Source of the DNA: JACKAL01 sp964400355
GTDB lineage: Bacteria > Bdellovibrionota > Bdellovibrionia > Bdellovibrionales > JAGQZY01
NCBI GenBank assembly: GCA_964400355.1
Contig: CAYNTO010000045.1
Coordinates: 1 to 10,870 of the forward strand
Reading direction: 5' to 3'
Length of the DNA: 10,870 nucleotides
Positions 7,005 to 10,870 of the stretch are shown here, one piece after another. Numbering within the stretch: the stretch's first letter is position 1; each line of letters opens with the position of its first letter. The notes beneath the pieces were generated by a model. The model was not told the origin of the DNA and searched no databases. It was given only the letters and a program-made list of their open reading frames with translations. A program made the translations under genes and the position numbers.

Positions 7005-7031
7005 ATTCTAAAGCGTAATCCGAGGCGTGCG

Positions 7032-7055
7032 GAGGCGCAACACGTGTTGCGCCTC
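7032..7055. repeat. 24-bp perfect palindrome between GST and flavoenzyme genes
   Basis: GAGGCGCAACAC at 7032-7043 is followed directly by its exact reverse complement GTGTTGCGCCTC. As RNA it would form a ten-pair stem with an ACGU loop. A second GAGGCG copy at 7022-7027 could compete for pairing with the right arm. On the minus strand no T run follows. On the plus strand five Ts occur after seven bases. It may be a terminator of the transferase message or an operator for the flavoenzyme gene, which begins 28 bases away. Confidence 0.7.
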
Positions 7056-7079
7056 AACAGCATTTTTACAATGGAGGTT

Positions 7080-7748
7080 TTAGGAAAATGAGGTGACCTT
7101 TAAGCCTTTTTGAGTTTGCGGACGGTCTAAAAGAGTCTTTTTCCAGCGCTCAAGGTTTTTAAATGATGTTAACTCGAGGACGTCGTCGGCTTTGTAAAAA
7201 ACACTCAAGCCGTTCACCCACGGCATAACGGCCATATCCGCAATGGTGTATTGCTCAGCCACAAGAAACGCGCGCTGGTCGAGATGTTTATCGAGCACAC
7301 TCAAAAGTCGTTTGGTCTCGGCTTTATAGCGCTCCAGGGAGTAGGTGTGATCTAAGCTGCCCGTCTCATTTTTTTGAGGAACATATTTAAAGAAATGGCC
7401 AAACTGACCAAACATAGGTCCCACGCCACCCACTTGAAAGAACAACCATTGGAGAGTTTCACTGTGGCCTCGAGGAGAGTCTGGTAAAAACTTTCCAGAG
7501 ATCTTTGCGAGATGCAAAAGTATGGCGCCAGATTCAAATATAGTCAGCGGCCGGCCGTTATCTCCTTGCGGGTCGACAATAGCGGGAATTTTTCCGTTGG
7601 GATTGATCGCCAAGAACTGAGGTTTGTGCTGGTCGCCCTTTAAAATATCGATGAGATGGGCGTTGTAAGGAAGCTCCATTTCTTCGAGAGCAATTCCCAC
7701 TTTTTGGCCATTCGGTGTGGCCATGGAATAGAGTTCGATGGGTTGCAT
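7080..7748 (-). CDS. Glutathione S-transferase, Nu class (YfcG/GstB-like)
   Basis: The 222-residue cytosolic protein has an N-terminal thioredoxin-fold domain and a C-terminal helical domain. It closely follows E. coli YfcG (215 residues): ATPNG at 10-14 supplies the Thr and Asn that bind and activate glutathione in that class; then come NPNGKIPAIVD, a FESGAILLHLA segment, LQWLFFQVGGVGPMFGQ, and IADMAVMPWVN late in the protein. YfcG-type enzymes show disulfide-bond reductase activity with glutathione; the natural substrate here is unknown. I chose the ATG at 7748 because AAAGGA lies five bases upstream and the length then fits the family. An upstream in-frame ATG at 7802 has no SD sequence and would add 18 residues without homology. 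The neighbouring palindrome may separate its transcript from the flavoenzyme gene downstream. Confidence 0.93.
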   Translation of the reverse strand: MQPIELYSMATPNGQKVGIALEEMELPYNAHLIDILKGDQHKPQFLAINPNGKIPAIVDPQGDNGRPLTIFESGAILLHLAKISGKFLPDSPRGHSETLQWLFFQVGGVGPMFGQFGHFFKYVPQKNETGSLDHTYSLERYKAETKRLLSVLDKHLDQRAFLVAEQYTIADMAVMPWVNGLSVFYKADDVLELTSFKNLERWKKTLLDRPQTQKGLKVTSFS

Positions 7749-7873
7749 GGGAGTCCTTTCGTGAGAGGTCCAGTTGCTGGCAGTCACGTCAGTGTCATTC
7801 ATTTTCGATGCTAGGTCAAAGTCGCAGGGGATCCCTTATACTGGGGGTGAATCGCGCCCGACTTAGGAAGGAG

Positions 7874-7931
7874 TTACAAACACTGCATCTGTATAAGTAA
7901 TAATTTACACAATTTGTGCACCGGATAAAAA
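7874..7931 (+). promoter_or_regulatory. Candidate promoters for the small exported protein gene
   Basis: The 269-base divergent region 7749-8017 holds two sigma-70-like pairs on the plus strand: TTACAA (7874-7879) with TAATAA (7898-7903), 18 bases apart, and TTTACA (7904-7909) with TAAAAA (7926-7931), 16 bases apart. The second pair contains the small palindrome CACAATTTGTG (7908-7918), a possible operator. The rest of the region shows no gene. Confidence 0.35.
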
Positions 7932-8017
7932 AGTCTGATATGCAGATCACACTTAGAATAAATTTTGTAAAGGTGGGTTTGAAGGTACATCCTCGCCATC
8001 AAAACTTTGGAGGTTTT

Positions 8018-8479
8018 ATGAAAGTGGTTCTAGTGATTCTGATGTCGATGTTTGTAAATAATTTGGCGTTTGCGGAGCTTACACCGGTTAAAGAAACTGT
8101 TCGTGAGTTTACCGTAAAAAAAGTAACAGATGAAACTGGGTTCGAACTTCCGGAGTACACTTCTGGTAAGATGTCTTTGGGTGAAACGACCATAACTATC
8201 GTGTTGAACGATGCGGTGGGCGTTGCGCTCGACGTGTCGGTGCCAATTAAAGGTTTTACCGGTTCCGGTTGCGGTGATCTCTACGTGGCGGGCGAAGATA
8301 AGATGCCAGTGGATGGTGCGCGTATTGATTTAGAAGTGAGCGATTTTACGGGCGTAGAATGTAAAATGTTTTTTCCGAATGCTGCCGAAGCTGTGCTCAA
8401 GATCCAGTCGCACAAGGGCTTTACGGCTGAGGAGAGCGAACGCATTTTCGTTATTGAATTTGCACAATCTTTCAACTGA
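8018..8479 (+). CDS. Small exported protein of unknown function, two cysteines
   Basis: I do not recognise this 153-residue protein. Residues 1-19 form a Sec signal peptide (MKVV, a hydrophobic core, then AFA before E20), so the mature form of about 134 residues should be periplasmic or surface-associated. The mature part is acidic, with alternating hydrophobic segments suggesting beta strands, and ends in a probable amphipathic helix (about 136-151). Cysteines C85 and C115 are the only two after the signal and could form a disulfide; both follow similar FTG segments (GFTGSGC, DFTGVEC). I chose the ATG at 8018 because GGAGG lies four bases upstream and a signal peptide follows; the reading frame stays open to a GTG at 7916 with no SD sequence. 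It stands alone, between a divergent transferase gene and the OmpA-like gene, from which a GC-rich hairpin separates it. Confidence 0.8.
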   Translation: MKVVLVILMSMFVNNLAFAELTPVKETVREFTVKKVTDETGFELPEYTSGKMSLGETTITIVLNDAVGVALDVSVPIKGFTGSGCGDLYVAGEDKMPVDGARIDLEVSDFTGVECKMFFPNAAEAVLKIQSHKGFTAEESERIFVIEFAQSFN

Positions 8480-8493
8480 TATTTTTGAATCGA

Positions 8494-8519
8494 GTGGGGC
8501 AGGCGGCTTGCCTGTCCAC
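8494..8519 (+). terminator. GC-rich stem-loop after the small exported protein gene
   Basis: GGGCAGGC-type left arm (8497-8504) pairs with GCCTGTCC (8510-8517), including one G-T pair, around the loop GGCTT. It lies 15 bases after the stop codon. No T run follows, so it is only a partial match to an intrinsic terminator. It could be a message-stabilising 3' hairpin. Confidence 0.45.
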
Positions 8520-8555
8520 ACTGCGCCAGCGACACATCCCGATCTCACCATTCTC

Positions 8556-8592
8556 TTGACAAATATTGAGTAAAATCCAAGCATTGTATAAA
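8556..8592 (+). promoter_or_regulatory. Probable promoter of the OmpA-family gene
   Basis: TATAAA at 8587-8592 is a good -10 element, 22 bases before the start codon. A perfect TTGACA is at 8556-8561 but is 25 bases away, too far for a standard pair. TATTGA, at 8564-8569, has the standard 17-base spacing. The -10 call is reasonable; the -35 is uncertain. Confidence 0.4.
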
Positions 8593-8614
8593 CGATTCAC
8601 CTTGAGGAGTGCCC

Positions 8615-10411
8615 ATGACGTTTATGGATGCGCGTCGCCGCCGCTACAGCTGGAACCTATTGTTTTGTTCGATGGTATTCTATTCAACACTATTGGGCTT
8701 GTCCGCGGCACAAGCCAACATCCTTGGCAATATGCAAACCTTTTCTCCGATCCCTGATTCGCTGTTTTTCGAAAACATGCACTCCTCAAAAACTTTGCGT
8801 AAAAACCACTTTAACCTTGGGTTTTATTCATCCTATGTGCGCAATGAGCTGAGTGCTTACGACAATTTGACCACACAAAATTATGTGAACTACAAAGACT
8901 ACTCTGTGACCTTCGATTTTGTTGCCGCATGGGGTGTTACCGATAGCTTTGAATTGTTTTATGCCATTCCTGGTTTTATCACGCAGAAACCAGACTCCGG
9001 GCAGTTTCAAAACAATTATATTTCTGATGGTGTAAACACTCATCGCCCCGGACTCAAATACGACATATCCCAAGATCCTACTGGCGGTTTTGCAATTGTG
9101 GCATCGGTGGATTTTCCAGTCACTTCCAACGATCCGTACACGGGGACGGAGGCCGATCCCATTTATAATTTGGAACTCGCCTACGACGTGCGCAACAAGG
9201 TCGACGCCTTTGGATTTAACTTGGGCTATCGCTTGCGCTCGCCTGGAAATTTACCCTCCAACTCGCCGTACTTTTTTCCATTGCAAGATCAGATCATCGC
9301 ATCGGCTGCATACGTGACGGCACTCAACACTGATCACCGTTATCACTTTGAACTTTTTGGTGCGATGGCTGCCGATAAAGATCCGCACAATAAACTGCAG
9401 CATGTTTCGGCTCTAGAGGGTTTGCTCGCCTACAAACAGAGAATACACAAAGGGTTGTGGGCGCATTTGGGAGCAACCGGTGAGATTTTACCGAAAGGTT
9501 TAGCTCCGCAGTTTCGTATTTATGCCGGTGTAAACTGGTTTTTTGGTTTAGAGGGAAACAAAGATCAGGCGACGGATACGGGAGCTCCTCTCGACGTGTC
9601 TCCTTCAGAAATACAGTTAGGCCGTGGCGGGCGCAAAACAGTGGATGTGACGGGTGGACAGCCGCCGTACAGGTACTCGCTCACTCAATCTTTTGGAAAA
9701 TTTAACTCCAGTTCGCGCACGTACACGGCTCCAAAAGGTTCGGGAACTACCGAGCTTATTGTGGAAGACAGCGCGGGCACACGCGTGTTCGTGCCGATAC
9801 GTGTGGATGTGGAAGAAGAAACGGCTTCGAGCATTGTGGCTGATCCCAGTTTTATCGAAATGTATGAAGGCGGTGAGGCAGGTATAACTGTGACAGGGGG
9901 AGCGGATCCGCTCACGTACAAGCTATCGCGCTCTTTCGGAGAATTTGAATCGAGCAGTATGACCTATTTTGCACCGGCTGAACCCGGCGAAGTGGATCTG
10001 CTGATCACCGATTCGGTCGGTCAGAGAAAGTATGTGCATATTAAAGTAATTCCGGTGCCGAAGGCGAGTAGGGAGTTTGTGATTAAAGATCTACAATTTA
10101 TTTTTAATACGGATCAACTCACTAAAAAGTCGCGCAAAATTTTGGATGCCAACATTGCAAAACTCAGAGGTGAAAAGATCAAGCGCATGGTTGTTGCCGG
10201 TCATACCGACAGTATAGGAAAAGATGCCTACAATTTATCGCTGAGTCGGAAACGTGCCAAAGCAGTAGGGCTCGCACTGCACCGCGAATTGGGTATTGAT
10301 ATAAAGAATATTCAAGCTGTTGGTTACGGAGAATCCCGCCCCATCGCTACAAACAAGACCGACGCCGGCCGCCAGACCAATCGTCGCGTGGAGCTCAAGC
10401 TGTATTATTAA
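8615..10411 (+). CDS. OmpA-family outer-membrane protein with beta-barrel and two Ig-like repeats
   Basis: The 598-residue protein has four parts. A signal peptide (1-34) has an arginine-rich start, a hydrophobic core and AQA before N35. Residues about 50-320 show alternating aromatic and polar strands (HFNLGFYSSYV, FGFNLGYRLR, FRIYAGVNWFFGL) typical of an outer-membrane barrel. Residues about 327-482 hold two tandem Ig-like repeats. Residues about 490-598 are an OmpA C-terminal domain with HTDSIG (D532), YNLSLSRKRA, GYGESRP and NRRVE, which binds peptidoglycan. It would tie the outer membrane to the cell wall while showing a barrel at the surface. The usual OmpA is about 350 residues and lacks the central repeats. 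I prefer ATG at 8615 (GAGGAG five bases upstream) over GTG at 8609, which overlaps that site. It has its own -10-like TATAAA. The specific function is unknown; porin-like or structural roles are possible. Confidence 0.9.
   Translation: MTFMDARRRRYSWNLLFCSMVFYSTLLGLSAAQANILGNMQTFSPIPDSLFFENMHSSKTLRKNHFNLGFYSSYVRNELSAYDNLTTQNYVNYKDYSVTFDFVAAWGVTDSFELFYAIPGFITQKPDSGQFQNNYISDGVNTHRPGLKYDISQDPTGGFAIVASVDFPVTSNDPYTGTEADPIYNLELAYDVRNKVDAFGFNLGYRLRSPGNLPSNSPYFFPLQDQIIASAAYVTALNTDHRYHFELFGAMAADKDPHNKLQHVSALEGLLAYKQRIHKGLWAHLGATGEILPKGLAPQFRIYAGVNWFFGLEGNKDQATDTGAPLDVSPSEIQLGRGGRKTVDVTGGQPPYRYSLTQSFGKFNSSSRTYTAPKGSGTTELIVEDSAGTRVFVPIRVDVEEETASSIVADPSFIEMYEGGEAGITVTGGADPLTYKLSRSFGEFESSSMTYFAPAEPGEVDLLITDSVGQRKYVHIKVIPVPKASREFVIKDLQFIFNTDQLTKKSRKILDANIAKLRGEKIKRMVVAGHTDSIGKDAYNLSLSRKRAKAVGLALHRELGIDIKNIQAVGYGESRPIATNKTDAGRQTNRRVELKLYY
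9593..9820 (+). repeat. Ig-like repeat 1 of the OmpA-family protein
   Basis: Residues about 327-402 follow the pattern SPSEIQL..GG..TVDVTGG..PY.YSL..SFG.F.SSS.TY.AP..SG...L.V.DS.G.R..V.I.V. This is typical of bacterial Ig-like beta-sandwich domains built around a VTGG-PxY and TYxAP core. Confidence 0.75.
9842..10060 (+). repeat. Ig-like repeat 2 of the OmpA-family protein
   Basis: Residues about 410-482 repeat the same pattern: DPSFIEM..GG.A.ITVTGG..PLTYKL..SFG.F.SSS.TY.AP...G...L.I.DS.G.R.YV.I.V. Shared blocks include SFGxFxSSSxTY and DSxGxR. The two copies have diverged, so the duplication is not recent. Confidence 0.75.
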
Positions 10412-10430
10412 TTCCGAGGTAGAGGTGGTG

Positions 10431-10477
10431 CCGCCCAGGTTTTGGTCGTAGAAGATATGACCAAAACCCAGAGGCGG
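10431..10477. repeat. Long stem-loop downstream of the OmpA-family gene
   Basis: GGTTTTGGTC (10438-10447) and GACCAAAACC (10459-10468) are perfect inverted copies with an 11-base loop. Outside a small internal loop, CCGCC (10431-10435) pairs with GGCGG (10473-10477), giving 15 pairs in all. It starts 19 bases after the stop codon. There is no T run on either side. It may be a bidirectional terminator, a 3' end stabiliser or part of a structured RNA. Confidence 0.65.
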
Positions 10478-10650
10478 GATGATTCGGCGGCGGGCAAATA
10501 TGAGGCGAATTTCATAAGCTGTCTCATCCTGGACAGGAGTCCTGCTTATTAGCGTCTCGTTTATAGAAATATTTAATTTGCTATATATAGATTCCGATAA
10601 ATTCAGTGGTGGTATCTGGTTTAAATCTTCGGAATTACAAGTATAAAATT
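10478..10650 (+). other. Non-coding region before the last gene
   Basis: No open reading frame of note is visible. The interlocked motif TCCTG-CAGGA-TCCTG lies at 10527-10544 and can form a small GGAC-AGGA-GTCC hairpin. The stretch 10560-10650 is strongly AT-rich. No riboswitch class was recognised. Confidence 0.4.
10560..10587 (+). promoter_or_regulatory. Possible promoter of the right-edge gene
   Basis: TTTATA (10560-10565) and TATATA (10582-10587) are 16 bases apart and resemble sigma-70 elements. A start of transcription near 10595 would give a leader of about 55 bases before the ATG at 10651. The region is AT-rich, so chance matches are easy. Confidence 0.3.
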
Positions 10651-10870
10651 ATGAAAGCAACGCAAGTTGTTTTCATAATTTTATTTTTCCAAACCAGCGC
10701 CAAAGCACAAACAGATTTACCTCAGCATTTCACATTGGATGGAAGACTGTTCGAGCCCGGCTCGAACACCGAGCCGCTCCTTGATTCCAGCACAGTAGTC
10801 ACAATTCAAGTGCTCAACCCCGCAAAAGATTGCGTGCTCTACGAAGAAGAGCAGCCGGTCAACACGCTAG
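10651..10870 (+). CDS. Partial gene: exported protein resembling N-terminus of tail-fibre-like surface proteins
   Basis: The frame opens at ATG 10651 and runs without a stop to the window edge (73 complete codons), so the gene is cut. Residues 1-19 form a Sec signal peptide (MKATQ, hydrophobic core, SAKA before Q20). The mature start, with HFTLDGRLFEPGS, PLLDSSTVVTIQVLNP and CVLYEEEQ, resembles the N-terminal module (F-x-GRL...PL...V...I.P...C.LYEE) that I recall from long secreted tail-fibre-like adhesins of Bdellovibrio-type bacteria. That assignment rests on memory of the pattern. No strong SD sequence is seen: GGAA at 10631 is 16 bases from the ATG, and the gap is AT-rich. The downstream part is needed to know its length and function. 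Confidence 0.65.
   Translation, partial: MKATQVVFIILFFQTSAKAQTDLPQHFTLDGRLFEPGSNTEPLLDSSTVVTIQVLNPAKDCVLYEEEQPVNTL

Noticed and set aside
7749..7802. Longer GST start at 7802
   Set aside because: No SD sequence; the 18 added residues have no counterpart in YfcG-type enzymes, while 7748 has AAAGGA five bases upstream.
7865..7872. Strong SD-like GGAAGGAG in the region before the small exported gene
   Set aside because: No ATG, GTG or TTG follows at a usable distance, and no short open frame could be supported.
7916..8017. Longer start (GTG 7916) for the small exported protein
   Set aside because: It would hide the signal peptide 34 residues inside the protein; ATG 8018 has GGAGG at proper spacing.
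8556..8561. Perfect TTGACA as the -35 of the OmpA-family gene
   Set aside because: The nearest good -10, TATAAA at 8587, is 25 bases away, outside the usual 16-18 range.
10412..10650. Possible cyclic-di-GMP or other riboswitch before the right-edge gene
   Set aside because: The characteristic conserved core segments of that class were not found; only simple hairpins are visible.
1..10870. CRISPR array, toxin-antitoxin pair, phage or transposon genes
   Set aside because: No regularly spaced repeats, no small paired genes with known toxin motifs, and no transposase or integrase were seen on either strand.

Overview
The window reads as chromosomal DNA of a Gram-negative bacterium. It has an outer-membrane OmpA-family protein, several Sec signal peptides, a type IV pilin-like protein and an NtrC-type sigma-54 activator. 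Base composition is roughly balanced, genes are densely packed, and most start codons are preceded by a purine-rich Shine-Dalgarno (SD) sequence. Pilin-like and exported proteins with phage-tail-fibre-like modules, next to a long OmpA chimera, suggest the Bdellovibrionota or a related deltaproteobacterial lineage. That placement is inference from style, not proof. No rRNA, tRNA, insertion sequence, phage integrase or CRISPR array was seen.

Left part (47-3109, all minus strand). An orphan sigma-54 response regulator (1790-3109) lies upstream of a degenerate CdsA-like membrane protein (775-1701). That gene overlaps a PlsC-type acyltransferase (47-778) by four bases (ATGA), so the last two are translationally coupled and probably act in phospholipid metabolism.

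Middle part (3215-7748). serA (3-phosphoglycerate dehydrogenase, plus strand) is followed after 15 bases by a long pilin-like gene. This carries a class III signal, a tail-fibre-like module and two copies of a four-cysteine module. Convergent to it are a D-2-hydroxyglutarate dehydrogenase-like flavoenzyme (5625-7004) and a YfcG-type glutathione transferase (7080-7748), separated by a perfect 24-bp palindrome. SerA enzymes are known to reduce 2-oxoglutarate to D-2-hydroxyglutarate, and D2HGDH reoxidises it, so the two enzymes make metabolic sense together.

Right part (8018-10870, plus strand). A small unknown exported protein with two cysteines is followed by a 598-residue OmpA-family protein: signal peptide, predicted beta-barrel, two Ig-like repeats, peptidoglycan-binding OmpA domain. 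A 239-base intergenic region with a strong stem-loop follows. The last feature is the 5' end of a signal-peptide-bearing gene, cut by the window edge, that resembles the head of tail-fibre-like surface proteins.

I do not see a clear new defence or mobile system. The most unusual items are the pilin/tail-fibre/cysteine-module chimera, the CdsA paralogue with replaced signature residues, the OmpA chimera, and several strong palindromes in non-coding DNA.
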